From positions 62,001 through 126,000 of the forward strand of contig JACKPD010000005.1 of assembly GCA_024233785.1 (NCBI GenBank): a stretch of DNA of 64,000 nt, given 5' to 3'. Positions 1-9,333 of the stretch are shown piece after piece. The position numbers and the translations under genes are program-made. Source of the stretch: Spirochaetales bacterium (lineage in GTDB: Bacteria; Spirochaetota; Spirochaetia; CADAEX01). Each line of letters starts with the position of its first letter. The first letter of the stretch is position 1. The notes beneath the pieces are model-generated. The model saw only the letters and a program-made list of their open reading frames with translations, ran no database searches and was not told where the DNA came from.

Positions 1-2178
1 ATTTCCGTGAAAATCACGTTTTTCTCTATGATCCCTTGAATCACCATCTCCCTGCGGATGGGAAGCAGACAGTCTTCTTTTACTTGCTGCTTCCGGATCA
101 ACTGCATCAATATGGCTGAGGTTGAGTCTGCCCATCCTGTCAACTTCCATAAGTTTAACAAGAAGTTCCTGATTTTCACTAACAACATCTGTTACAGCAT
201 TTACATGATCAAAAGAGAGCTTTGAAATATGACAAAGTCCTTCTTTGCCCGGAAGTATTTCAACAAAGGCCCCGAATTCCATGACTTTCTTGACTATACC
301 TTTATATATCTTTCCCGGTTCAGGTTCTTCAATTACTGAAAGGATAAGCTGTTTAGCTTCTTCAGCTTTTTCTTTATTTTTACCGAAAATTATAATTTTA
401 CCCTTATCATCAATATTAACAGTGGATTCTGATTTTTCTGAAATACCTTTGATTGTTTTCCCGCCTGTACCGATTACAGCGCCTATTTTATCGGCATCTA
501 CTGTCATGGTAAGGATTTGAGGAGCAAGCTCGGAAATTTCCGCTCTTTCTTTTGACAGGGTCGCATTCATTATACCAAGAATATGCAGACGGCCTACTCT
601 GGCCTGCTCAAGGGCTCTTTTCATAAGATCTGATGTTACATTGGATATTTTAATATCCATCTGGAAAGCGGTTATACCGTCTTCTGTCCCTGCAACTTTA
701 AAATCCATGTCCCCGAAATGGTCTTCTTCTCCCAGAATATCGCTTAATATTTCAGTTTTACCGTCTTCAGAGATAAGCCCCATTGCGATACCTGCGACCG
801 GCTTCTTTATCGGAACACCCGCATCAAGTAAAGCAAGAGTACTTCCGCAGACTGTCGCCATGGAAGATGAACCGTTGGATTCCAGTATTTCAGAAACAAC
901 CCTTATAGTGTACGGGAATTTTTCTTTTTCAGGAACAACTGCGGAAATAGCCCTCATTGCAAGATGCCCATGGCCTATTTCCCTTCTTCCTGTAGAAAGG
1001 TTTCCCTTTTCTCCTACGCTGAAAGGAGGAAAATTATAATGGAGCATAAAATTATTATAATGCTTGTCCCCGTCTATATCGTCAAACATCTGTTCATCGG
1101 AAACAGTACCAAGTGTTGTTACCGCAAGAGCCTGTGTTTCACCCCTTGTAAAAAGGGCAGAACCATGTGTTCTTGAAAGAACTCCTACTTCACATTCAAT
1201 TGGTCTTATCTGATCGGTTTTTCTGCCGTCAGATCTTTTATTTTCCTTTATAATTGCCTCTCGCAGTATTTTATATTCAAGATCTTCAATTACTTTTGAA
1301 ATTCCTGATTTAAGAGCTGCCTGTTCATCCGGATATTTTTCTTCAAAATATTTCAGAGTTGTACTTTTTACAGCGCTTTTAGCTTTGTTCCTCTCAATTT
1401 TGCCCGCAAGAAAACAAGCAGTAAGATACTTATCATGAGCAAAATCCCAGACTTCACTGTATAAAGGAAAATCATTTTTTTCTGATTTCAGCAGTGCTTT
1501 TTCCTTGCCGGCAATTGAAGCAAGTTCTTTCTGTGCATCGCATATTATCTTTATATATTCGCTGGCTTTATCAATTGCCTGAATCATTAGATCCTCAGAA
1601 ACCTCGTGTGCTCCGCCTTCAACCATGGTAATACCGTCAGAAGTGCCTGCTACAATAATTTCAAGCTTGCTTTCAGCTATCTGCTGAAAGGTAGGATTGA
1701 CAATAAATTCATCATTAAAATAACACATTCTTACAGAACCGACAGGCCCGTTAAACGGTATATCTGAAACAACAACAGCCGCGGAAGCAGCAATCATTGC
1801 AACAATGTCTGGTGGATTTATCTGATCAGATGAAAGTACGGTCGGGACTATCTGAATATCCCTTTTGAATTCCTTGTAAAAGAGTGGTCTCATTGGTCTG
1901 TCAATCAATCTTGATACAAGTATTTCCTTATCCTTAGGCCTTCCTTCTCTTTTAAGAAATCCGCCCGGGATTTTGCCTGCTGCATAGTATTTTTCGTTAT
2001 ATTCTACCTGCAGGGGTACATAATCCAGTCCATCAATTTCATTTTCTGAATAGCAGACAGTTGCAAGAACTGTTGACCCTTCAAATGTTGCCATAACTGA
2101 ACCGCTTGCCTGTTTAGCGACTTTTCCTGTTTCTATTATTAATTCTTTTTCACCTATCGGTATTGTAATTTTCGGCAT
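1..2178 (-). CDS. pnp: Polyribonucleotide nucleotidyltransferase (PNPase), 3' end cut by window edge
   Basis: Phosphorolytic 3'-5' exoribonuclease of the mRNA decay machinery. The reverse strand reads from ATG at 2178 without a stop to base 1 (726 codons), so only the extreme C-terminus is missing. The first RNase PH domain carries the family signature PGGFLKREGRP followed by SRLIDRPMRPLF. Near the left edge there is a KH-type GTGGKTI loop and an S1 domain with GAFVEILPGKEGLCHIS, followed by a charged, low-complexity tail rich in Arg, Asp and His. It lies 17 nt after rpsO, the order usual in bacteria, and has an AAGGA-type ribosome binding site. It is the last visible gene of the rimP-nusA-infB-rbfA-truB-ribF-rpsO-pnp run. 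Confidence 0.97.
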   Translation of the reverse strand, partial: MPKITIPIGEKELIIETGKVAKQASGSVMATFEGSTVLATVCYSENEIDGLDYVPLQVEYNEKYYAAGKIPGGFLKREGRPKDKEILVSRLIDRPMRPLFYKEFKRDIQIVPTVLSSDQINPPDIVAMIAASAAVVVSDIPFNGPVGSVRMCYFNDEFIVNPTFQQIAESKLEIIVAGTSDGITMVEGGAHEVSEDLMIQAIDKASEYIKIICDAQKELASIAGKEKALLKSEKNDFPLYSEVWDFAHDKYLTACFLAGKIERNKAKSAVKSTTLKYFEEKYPDEQAALKSGISKVIEDLEYKILREAIIKENKRSDGRKTDQIRPIECEVGVLSRTHGSALFTRGETQALAVTTLGTVSDEQMFDDIDGDKHYNNFMLHYNFPPFSVGEKGNLSTGRREIGHGHLAMRAISAVVPEKEKFPYTIRVVSEILESNGSSSMATVCGSTLALLDAGVPIKKPVAGIAMGLISEDGKTEILSDILGEEDHFGDMDFKVAGTEDGITAFQMDIKISNVTSDLMKRALEQARVGRLHILGIMNATLSKERAEISELAPQILTMTVDADKIGAVIGTGGKTIKGISEKSESTVNIDDKGKIIIFGKNKEKAEEAKQLILSVIEEPEPGKIYKGIVKKVMEFGAFVEILPGKEGLCHISKLSFDHVNAVTDVVSENQELLVKLMEVDRMGRLNLSHIDAVDPEAASKRRLSASHPQGDGDSRDHREKRDFHGN

Positions 2179-2195
2179 CTATAAATTTCCTTTCC

Positions 2196-2465
2196 TTATT
2201 TTCTGAGATTTAACTGCTGAAGAATTGTCCTATATTTTTCAATATCAATTCTTTTCAGGTATTTAAGGAGTTTTCTTCTTTGCCCTACAAGCTGCAGAAG
2301 GCCCCTTCTTGAATTATGATCTTTTTTGTGCACCTGAAAATGTTCAGTTAATTGATTTATTCTTTTTGTAAGCAGCGCAATCTGAACTTCACTTGATCCT
2401 GTATCTTTTTCATTTGCTCCAAATTTTCCGATAATTTCCAGTTTTTCTTCTTTTTTCAAAGACAT
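2196..2465 (-). CDS. rpsO: 30S ribosomal protein S15
   Basis: Primary rRNA-binding protein of the 30S platform. The 89-residue product has the standard S15 length and motifs: the GSSEVQIALLTKRI helix, the HKKDHNSRRGL rRNA-binding turn and the C-terminal LKYLKR segment. ATG follows a clear AAAGGAG site. It sits 13 nt after ribF and immediately before pnp. In E. coli S15 represses its own translation through its leader; I see nothing here that proves or excludes that. Confidence 0.98.
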   Translation of the reverse strand: MSLKKEEKLEIIGKFGANEKDTGSSEVQIALLTKRINQLTEHFQVHKKDHNSRRGLLQLVGQRRKLLKYLKRIDIEKYRTILQQLNLRK

Positions 2466-2478
2466 TGTTATTCTCCTT

Positions 2479-3243
2479 TCACAATAACAGTTGCTGTTCA
2501 GCTGTTTTTAACCATTTAAAAATATTTTTATCAATAATCACTTCCGCTTTGAAAGTTTTATCGCCTAACAATATGGACATGTTATATCTTCCTGCATCAG
2601 GCAGAACCTGCCTAACCGCATTCTTATAAATATAGCAGTAATTTTCATCCTGAAAAATAACAGGAATGTTTAAATCAACTGCGTGTCCGAATTCAAGATA
2701 TTCATAAGCCTGATCCAGGTTTCCTTTCCTGATCAGATCTCTTATTGCTGTACTGCTTACAGAAAATCCGTAAAAAGACTGTCTTTTTACCATTTCGTAA
2801 ATTCCAGTCCCTTTAAAGTAATTTTCTTCAAGGTCAGCTGCAGTAGTATCATTATTATTCCCGCATTTAAAATCTTCACCGCTAACCATTTTTACAAGAT
2901 TTAAATGTTTTTTTATGCAGGAAATAAAATAATTACCTGTCAGTTTACTAAAATCGCTGGAAAAGTCAATCAGTACGACAGTTGTAACGCCCGCCATTTT
3001 AAGTGAATCAATTTTCTGCTTCAGTGTATATATATCACCTGGATAATTTTCCTTATGATAATACCATGCCGGATTCTTAATGAAAGTAAAAACTACTTTT
3101 TCTACGCTTTTTTCAGTAAAAAGCCTGTTTATCAGGAATCTGTGGCCCAGATGCATCCCGTCAAAAACACCAACAGTAACAGCAGACGGAGATGAAATAT
3201 AATAATCCTTATCTGTAAAATCTTTCCAGTTAATTACATTCAT
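2479..3243 (-). CDS. ribF: RibF-type FAD synthetase, flavokinase domain not recognisable
   Basis: RibF normally phosphorylates riboflavin (C-terminal domain) and adenylylates FMN to FAD (N-terminal domain). The N-terminal nucleotidyltransferase domain is clear: VGVFDGMHLGH, VSGEDFKCG and SSTAIRDLIRKG. The C-terminal third ends after about 254 residues, shorter than the usual roughly 305, and lacks the flavokinase GfPTAN motif; only a vague LPDAGRYN strand recalls it. I chose ATG 3243 (MNVINWKDF), which overlaps the truB stop by 14 nt; an in-frame TTG at 3270 would add nine residues. It may therefore be an FMN adenylyltransferase only. Symbol by homology and context. Confidence 0.85.
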   Translation of the reverse strand: MNVINWKDFTDKDYYISSPSAVTVGVFDGMHLGHRFLINRLFTEKSVEKVVFTFIKNPAWYYHKENYPGDIYTLKQKIDSLKMAGVTTVVLIDFSSDFSKLTGNYFISCIKKHLNLVKMVSGEDFKCGNNNDTTAADLEENYFKGTGIYEMVKRQSFYGFSVSSTAIRDLIRKGNLDQAYEYLEFGHAVDLNIPVIFQDENYCYIYKNAVRQVLPDAGRYNMSILLGDKTFKAEVIIDKNIFKWLKTAEQQLLL

Positions 3244-4126
3244 TACAGGCACTCTTATCCGATGAAACAAATAAATATCTCATTTCCGCAATACTGTTGT
3301 CAATAAGTGCTAAAAATGTCCCTTTTTCAGAAAAAAATGAAAATATTCCTGCAGGAAATTGATTTTCAGAGCCTTTTTCAGAAAGCTTTTTTCCATTTAA
3401 TATTTTTTCTGTTAATATTTTATCCGCTGTAATTACAGGGATTCCGCATTTTTTAAGTCCTTCCTCAGGAGTAACTACATCTTTTCCAGTTATTTCATCC
3501 GGAAGTTTTGCCTCTTCAAGATGAAAATCTCCAATTTGTGTTCTAATTAATTTTTTTAAAAATGCTGCTGAATCACATTTTCTTGCAAGATCAGAGGCAA
3601 GTGTTCTGATATATGTGCCTGATGAGCAGTTTACAGTGAAATCAAGAATATTATCTTTAAAACTATTAATTTTAATAGAGTTGACAGTAACTTCCTTCTC
3701 TTTCAAGTCGACAGCAATCCCCTTTCTGGCAAGTTCATAAGCCCTTATTCCGTTTACATGTACTGCAGAATATACAGGCGGCCGCTGTTTTATAATTCCT
3801 GTAAAATATTTCAGATTGTCAATAATTAATTCAAATTCAGGAACAGCAGCCTCTTCTTTAAAAGAACCTGTAATATCAAGTGTATCAGTCGATTTACCGA
3901 ATTCTGCAAAGGCCCTGTAAGTTTTCGGGAAAGTGGAAAAAAGGTTAAATAACCGGGTCATCTGTCCTAAAAGTATTATTACAAGTCCTTCGGCAAAAGG
4001 ATCAAGAGTACCGGAATGTCCAAGTTTCTTAATTCCTGTTGTTTTTTTTATTATTCTTATTATATCAAAAGTAGATATACCAGCCGGTTTATTGACTAAT
4101 AAAAAGCCGGAAATCTTTTCATTCAA
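3230..4126 (-). CDS. truB: tRNA pseudouridine(55) synthase
   Basis: Converts U55 in the T-loop of tRNAs to pseudouridine. The 298-residue protein opens with GFLLVNKPAGISTF and has the catalytic GHSGTLDPFAEGL motif, with the presumed nucleophile Asp42. The later GTYIRTLASDLA segment is also typical, and a PUA-like C-terminus follows. Translation starts at TTG, overlapping the rbfA stop as TTGA; a GAGGA ribosome binding site nine bases upstream supports this, and the nearby ATG at 4122 is out of frame. Stop-start overlaps on both sides suggest translational coupling within the operon. Confidence 0.95.
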   Translation of the reverse strand: MNEKISGFLLVNKPAGISTFDIIRIIKKTTGIKKLGHSGTLDPFAEGLVIILLGQMTRLFNLFSTFPKTYRAFAEFGKSTDTLDITGSFKEEAAVPEFELIIDNLKYFTGIIKQRPPVYSAVHVNGIRAYELARKGIAVDLKEKEVTVNSIKINSFKDNILDFTVNCSSGTYIRTLASDLARKCDSAAFLKKLIRTQIGDFHLEEAKLPDEITGKDVVTPEEGLKKCGIPVITADKILTEKILNGKKLSEKGSENQFPAGIFSFFSEKGTFLALIDNSIAEMRYLFVSSDKSACNECN

Positions 4127-4470
4127 TGCAGATTATCCTCAATAAACCTGTTCATCTCAAATCCGTCTTTCAATGAAGAATCGTAAAAAAACCTGAGCTT
4201 AGGAGTTAATCTTGTTTTAAGTTTTTTCCCTATCAGGCCCTGAATAAAGCCGGCTCCATGATTCAATGCTTCGATGCTTTTAAGGGCCTGTTTTTCCGGA
4301 CAGTACCCTGACACTGAAATTCTGGCAAAGCTCATATCAGGAGATAGTTTTACATTTGAAATATAAATAAGTTTATTTATTCTGGGATCTTTGATTTTGT
4401 CCTGCAGAATGAGTTTCCCCAGCTCTTCCTGTATTATTTTTTCGGCCCTTTGAAGCCTGAATTCGCCCAT
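4123..4470 (-). CDS. rbfA: 30S ribosome-binding factor A
   Basis: Assembly factor that binds the 30S subunit and helps mature the 5' end of 16S rRNA. The 115-residue KH-like protein shows the family pattern: an N-terminal helix (RAEKIIQEELGKLIL), the KDPRIN segment and the LTPKLRFFYDSS strand near the end. Its ATG directly follows the infB stop (TAA-ATG), with a GAAGGA site lying inside the infB end. This is the standard infB-rbfA-truB order. Confidence 0.95.
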   Translation of the reverse strand: MGEFRLQRAEKIIQEELGKLILQDKIKDPRINKLIYISNVKLSPDMSFARISVSGYCPEKQALKSIEALNHGAGFIQGLIGKKLKTRLTPKLRFFYDSSLKDGFEMNRFIEDNLH

Positions 4471-7212
4471 TTATCCTTCCAGTTTTTTGAATACTTCTTT
4501 CATTTCATATACTTCAATAATATCGCCGACCTGTATATCGTTGAAATTTTCAAGTCCTATACCGCATTCGTAGTTTTTCTCTACTTCCTTGACATCGTCT
4601 TTAAATCTTTTTAATGATGATATTTTGCCTGAAAATATTTCAACGCCTTCACGGAACAGATGTACAATTCCGTTTCTTTTTACTTTACCGCCAGTAATGT
4701 AGCATCCTGCGATTGCGCCTATCTTCGGTACTTTAAATACATCGCGTACTTCCGCTGTTCCAAGCGACTCTTCCTTTAAATCAGGAGCCAGAAGCCCTTC
4801 CATGGCTGTTTTTATATCTTCTACAGCATCATAAATAATATTGTATTTACGTATTTCCACCTTTTCCTGTTCAGCCAGCATCTGTGCTTTAGCAGTAGGT
4901 CTAACATGAAAACCAACTATTATTGCATTTGATGCTGATGCCAGATTAACATCGTTTTCTACGATTGCACCGGCGGAAGAGTGGATTACATTAAGTCTGA
5001 TTTCTGAAGTAGAGAGTTTTTCAAGGGCAATTTTCAAAGCTTCAACCGAACCCTGAACATCTCCCTTTATTATTGTCTTAAGCTCCTGTATGGACCCTTC
5101 GCTGATTGAATCGTAAAGATTATCCAGGGTAACTTTTTTAACATTTTTTGCCACACCTATTTTTTCAAGTTCCTGTCTCTTTGTCCCGATCATTCTCGCG
5201 GTTTTTTCCGAATCTGTTACCTGAAAAGGATCGCCAGCATTTGGCATACCTGTAAATCCAAGAATTTCTATCGGAGTTGAAGGAGGAGCGCTGTCAATTT
5301 TTTCACCCCTGTCGTTAAATATAGCCCTTACTTTACCGGCATAGACACCAGCAATAAAAGCATCGCCGACATTCAGTGTTCCCCTTTCAATCAGAACTGT
5401 AGATACAATTCCTCTTCCGTGGTCAACCCTGGATTCAATTATTTTGCCTTCCGCCCGGCAGTTCGGGTTTGCTTTTAATTCAAGTACTTCAGATTGTATA
5501 AGAATATTTTCCAAAAGATTGTCTATGCCAATCTTTTTAAGTGCAGAAATTTCACAGAAAATTGTATTTCCGCCCCAGTCTTCAGGTATAAGATCGTAGG
5601 TTGAAAGCTGATGTTTTACCCTGTCTACATTTGCTTCAACAACATCAATTTTATTTATTGCGACAATAATCGGAACTCCAGCCTCTTTTGCATGGTTAAT
5701 TGCCTCAATTGTCTGCGGCATTACTCCGTCATTTGCAGCTACAACAAGAATTACTATATCTGTAAGCTGTGCACCGCGAGCCCTCATAAGTGTAAACGCT
5801 TCATGGCCTGGAGTATCAAGAAAAACAATACTTCTGTTATTTGACTGCACCTTATATGCACCGATATGCTGTGTTATTCCGCCGTGCTCTGATGCGGCAA
5901 TATCAGTAGATCTTATTGCATCGAGAAGTTTTGTTTTACCATGATCGACATGTCCCATTACAGTTACAACAGGAGGTCTTTCAATTATATCACTGTCATC
6001 ACCTTTTTCAGTTTCTACAATTGTTTCATCATACAGCGAAACAATATTTACTTTACAGCTGTATTCAGAAGCTATTATTTCGACTGTTTCAGCGTCAATC
6101 TGCTGGTTGATGCTGACCATCATTCCCATAGACATAAATCTGGAAATAAGCTCTGAGGCTTTTAGATTCATTTTTTTTGCGAGTTCAGAAACTGTAATAA
6201 CTTCCATTATGTCAATTTCTTTGGGAACAGGATTAATCTTTTGAATTGATTTTTTCTTTACCTGAAAATTCTTTTCAATATCATGTTCACGTTTGGTTTT
6301 TTGATAAACAGTTTTTTTCTTCGCTTTAAAAAACTTCTTGGCAGCCGGTTTTGCTGTAACTGATTCGCCTTTTAAATCATCTTTTCCGCCGGACCGTTGA
6401 GGTGAAGATCCGAATCTAGGTTGTCCGCCGGCGGGTCTTCTGTTATCAAAACTACGTGGACCTCCGGGAGTAAATCTCTGTCCACCTCCCTGCGTTCCAG
6501 GTGCGCCGTATCTGGGAGGGCCGCCCGGTCTCTGAGGAGAAGAACCATATCTCTGTGGAGTTCCTCCGGTACGCGATTGAGATCCATATCTGGGCGGCTG
6601 ATCCGATCGCTGCTGCCCGTATCCCTGATATGTCCCCTGTCTCTGGTTGTCGGTTCTGGGTGTGTAAGGTCTGCTTACTGTCTGGCTTCCTGCAGGATTT
6701 GGACGATCCCCGTCAAAGCGCTGTTTTGTTCTGTATGTTCTTTCATGACCGGTTGTTTGCGGAGAGGATTCCCTGTCTTCATTATTCCTGGCCCTTGGTC
6801 CCTGGTAAGTTCTTGAAGTAACCTTTCCCCTGCTTAAAGGTTTTTCCTCATTCGCAGAAGTTTCTTTTACAGGAGAATCATTTACAGGAGAATCTTTTGC
6901 AGAATGTTCTTTTACAGAAGATGGAGTTTCAGCTGATGTGCTGTCTGTTCCCGCATGTTCTTTATGGGGTTTTCTGGTTTCTGTACTTAAATCAGATGTA
7001 TTGTCTGAAGAAGATTCTTTTATATCTTCGTGGTCCCTGCTCTTTCCTGTTTTTTTAACAACAACTACCCTTTTTTTTACGACAACTACTTTCTTCCTGT
7101 TGTCAGTCTGCTCCTGTTTTTCAATAGCTTCCTGATTTTCCGAAGATATTTTTCGCTGTTTTATCAAAGCTGTTTTGGGTTTTTCTGTTGTCTTTTCCTG
7201 ATCTTCAGTCAT
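4471..7212 (-). CDS. infB: Translation initiation factor IF-2 with long Arg/Gly/Pro-rich N-terminus
   Basis: GTPase that places initiator tRNA on the 30S subunit. The 913 residues comprise a lysine/valine motif (KKVVVVKKRVVVVKK, residues 40-54), an acidic Ser/Thr/Glu stretch, then about residues 140-275 of low complexity rich in Arg, Gly, Pro, Gln and Tyr with RYGS/RFGS units. An IF2_N helical domain follows (about 335-400) and then the G domain, with G1 at 416-427 (GHVDHGKT), switch 2 DTPGHE and NKID. The C-terminal domains are complete. The ATG has a GGAGAGGA site. The long disordered N-terminus is of a kind I recall from other treponeme-type IF-2 proteins. Confidence 0.97.
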   Translation of the reverse strand: MTEDQEKTTEKPKTALIKQRKISSENQEAIEKQEQTDNRKKVVVVKKRVVVVKKTGKSRDHEDIKESSSDNTSDLSTETRKPHKEHAGTDSTSAETPSSVKEHSAKDSPVNDSPVKETSANEEKPLSRGKVTSRTYQGPRARNNEDRESSPQTTGHERTYRTKQRFDGDRPNPAGSQTVSRPYTPRTDNQRQGTYQGYGQQRSDQPPRYGSQSRTGGTPQRYGSSPQRPGGPPRYGAPGTQGGGQRFTPGGPRSFDNRRPAGGQPRFGSSPQRSGGKDDLKGESVTAKPAAKKFFKAKKKTVYQKTKREHDIEKNFQVKKKSIQKINPVPKEIDIMEVITVSELAKKMNLKASELISRFMSMGMMVSINQQIDAETVEIIASEYSCKVNIVSLYDETIVETEKGDDSDIIERPPVVTVMGHVDHGKTKLLDAIRSTDIAASEHGGITQHIGAYKVQSNNRSIVFLDTPGHEAFTLMRARGAQLTDIVILVVAANDGVMPQTIEAINHAKEAGVPIIVAINKIDVVEANVDRVKHQLSTYDLIPEDWGGNTIFCEISALKKIGIDNLLENILIQSEVLELKANPNCRAEGKIIESRVDHGRGIVSTVLIERGTLNVGDAFIAGVYAGKVRAIFNDRGEKIDSAPPSTPIEILGFTGMPNAGDPFQVTDSEKTARMIGTKRQELEKIGVAKNVKKVTLDNLYDSISEGSIQELKTIIKGDVQGSVEALKIALEKLSTSEIRLNVIHSSAGAIVENDVNLASASNAIIVGFHVRPTAKAQMLAEQEKVEIRKYNIIYDAVEDIKTAMEGLLAPDLKEESLGTAEVRDVFKVPKIGAIAGCYITGGKVKRNGIVHLFREGVEIFSGKISSLKRFKDDVKEVEKNYECGIGLENFNDIQVGDIIEVYEMKEVFKKLEG

Positions 7213-7255
7213 TTATAAATTCCTCTCCTGTACCTGGGACATAACTTCTAATTTT

Positions 7256-8839
7256 TCATTTTTCTGAAACTTCTTCATTATCATTGCTAATTTCATCATC
7301 ATCATCATCATCTTCTTCTTCTTCTTCAAAACTAAGACCTACTCCGCAGTTTGGACACACTGTCATTTCTACAGTTATTTTACTGCCGCAATCCGGACAT
7401 AGATATGAATCTTCATCAGTTGTCTCATCAGATGTATTTTCCGAATCTGCAAGGTCCTTTTCCTCAATTTCATCATTATAGGAATCTGATTCACCGTCAT
7501 TTTCAGGAATATAGTCATCAGAATTCTGTTCATTCTCTTCAATAATTTCAACATTTTCATCAATAATTGCCTTAATTGATTCAATATCCTGCTGGGTAAT
7601 TCCATCAAGTGCGGCAATTTTTTCAATATCCATTGCAAGGAATGTTTCAATCAATTCTATACCATGCTGACGCAATAGTTCAACAAGTCTTTCATGAATT
7701 CCAGGTAATTCTTCAATTCTGGTAATTTCTTCAGTTTTTTCTTCAATTTCATCCCTGAACAGGGCGGATACCGCTTTTTTGGTATCAGCCGAAATATCCA
7801 TCTGATCAAACTGTTCAATTGTCTTAACATCAATGTTCCAGTCAACAAGTCTGTTGGCAAGTCTGACATTAAGGCCCTGTTTCCCAATGGCAAGTGAAAG
7901 CTGGTTTTCGTTGACAACTGCAAGGGCCTGTCTCCTGGCTTCATCAAGTATGATTACAGATTCTACATCAGCAGGCGAAAGAGCGTTCTTTATGTAAACC
8001 CTGGGGTCAGTGTCATATTTTAAAACATCTATCTTTTCCCCTTCCATTTCCTTGACAACAGTCTGAATTCTCACCCCTTTCAGGCCTACACATGCGCCTA
8101 CAGGATCAACATCCTCTCTGTGAGAATAAACCGCCATCTTTGTTCTGTACCCGGGCTCGCGGACTATTTTGAAAATTTCAACAGTTTTGTCATATACTTC
8201 AGGAACTTCGAGTTCAAAAAGTTTTTTTACAAAATCTGTATGTGTTCTGGAAAGAATAATATTAAGCCCTGATTCCTGCTTTTCAACTTCATATATAATT
8301 GCCTTAATTCTGTCATTCGGCCTGTATATCTCTCTTGGAGACTGAAATCTTTTAGGAAGGATACCTTCTATTTTCCCGAGATCTACATAGATATTACCGT
8401 TCTTTTCCCTCTGATAATAACCAATAATCATTTCACCGGTTTTTTCAATAAACTCTGAATAAAGTGTATCTTTCTGAATTTCACGAATTTTCTGTTTCGC
8501 TCTCTGCTTTGCGCTCTGCACAGCAACGCGTTCGAAATCTTTGGGATTGATTTCTATTAAAAGTTCGTCGCCTATTTCACACTCGGCATTATAGGCAAGC
8601 GCATCTTCTATAGCAATTTCAAGAACATCATCAATTACATCATCCACAATCTTTTTTCTGGAAAATATGGTAACTTCAGTTTCTTCCTCATTAAACCTGA
8701 TTATTACGTTCTCAACAGTACCGTATTTTTTTTTATAGGCTGCAATAAGAAATTCTTCAATTGTTTTAAGTACAAGTTCTCTCGGGATTCCTTTTTCCTG
8801 TTCAAACATTCTTATCGCTTCAGATAGGTCAGAAGCCAT
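7256..8839 (-). CDS. nusA: Transcription factor NusA with C-terminal zinc ribbon and acidic tail
   Basis: Binds RNA polymerase and nascent RNA, controlling pausing, termination and antitermination. Of 527 residues, about 1-130 are the NusA N-terminal domain, 135-200 an S1 domain and 230-345 two KH domains (VGACVGLKGVRIQ and LSLAIGKQGLNVRLA). At 378-430 there is a helix-hairpin-helix-type repeat (IEELPGIHERLVELL). After an acidic linker comes an unusual four-cysteine ribbon, CPDC at 481-484 and CPNC at 495-498, then a Glu/Asp run encoded by GAA and GAT repeats. The ATG has a GGAGGATC site. It lies between rimP and infB as in most bacteria. Confidence 0.96.
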   Translation of the reverse strand: MASDLSEAIRMFEQEKGIPRELVLKTIEEFLIAAYKKKYGTVENVIIRFNEEETEVTIFSRKKIVDDVIDDVLEIAIEDALAYNAECEIGDELLIEINPKDFERVAVQSAKQRAKQKIREIQKDTLYSEFIEKTGEMIIGYYQREKNGNIYVDLGKIEGILPKRFQSPREIYRPNDRIKAIIYEVEKQESGLNIILSRTHTDFVKKLFELEVPEVYDKTVEIFKIVREPGYRTKMAVYSHREDVDPVGACVGLKGVRIQTVVKEMEGEKIDVLKYDTDPRVYIKNALSPADVESVIILDEARRQALAVVNENQLSLAIGKQGLNVRLANRLVDWNIDVKTIEQFDQMDISADTKKAVSALFRDEIEEKTEEITRIEELPGIHERLVELLRQHGIELIETFLAMDIEKIAALDGITQQDIESIKAIIDENVEIIEENEQNSDDYIPENDGESDSYNDEIEEKDLADSENTSDETTDEDSYLCPDCGSKITVEMTVCPNCGVGLSFEEEEEDDDDDDEISNDNEEVSEK

Positions 8840-8856
8840 TTATTTGATCCTCCAAA

Positions 8857-9303
8857 TTAATAATCTAATTTTGCCTTTCTAATTTCTTCATATTTTAATT
8901 CAGTTAAAATACCATCTTCTGTCTCGAGTTTTACGCTGATTTCATCAGCATCCCTGATTAAGAAAATTTCCCAGTCATCAGAATTGTTAACAAGTATTTT
9001 AATCTTTTTTCCCTTAAAAACAGGGAATTCGTCAGCAGATTTGAGGTTTCTGCTGATTCCTGGAGAAGATACTTCAATGAAAAAATCACGATTATCAGTG
9101 TATGCCTCAATTCGTCTTTTTACTGCTTTATGAATCCTGCTGCAGTCATTAATTGATATTCCTTCCGGCGAATACAGAACAATGTGTATATGCAAACCTT
9201 CATGGAGCAGTCTGGAAGTCACCTCTAAAAGGCTGAATCCGGAAGCCTCAACAACAGGAGCAATTACATCATAATTTTCATCTTTTCGTTTAATAAATTC
9301 CAT
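8857..9303 (-). CDS. rimP: Ribosome maturation factor RimP
   Basis: Needed for 30S subunit maturation. The 148-residue protein has the RimP N-terminal domain (segments ASGFSLLEVTSRLLHEG and INDCSRIHKAVKRRI) followed by the conserved FFIEVSSPGISRNLKS motif and a small SH3-like C-terminal barrel. ATG 9303 follows a GGCGGG-type site. It is the first gene of the rimP-nusA-infB operon, and a terminator hairpin stands immediately upstream. Confidence 0.93.
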   Translation of the reverse strand: MEFIKRKDENYDVIAPVVEASGFSLLEVTSRLLHEGLHIHIVLYSPEGISINDCSRIHKAVKRRIEAYTDNRDFFIEVSSPGISRNLKSADEFPVFKGKKIKILVNNSDDWEIFLIRDADEISVKLETEDGILTELKYEEIRKAKLDY

Positions 9304-9333
9304 TTACCCGCCGCAATCATAAAAAAACTGCAT

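Noticed and set aside
641..1039. 132-residue plus-strand ORF
   Set aside because: Antisense to pnp, whose reverse-strand translation is strongly conserved.
7292..7328. TTC/ATC trinucleotide repeat as a non-coding microsatellite
   Set aside because: It is in frame inside nusA and encodes the Glu/Asp tail.
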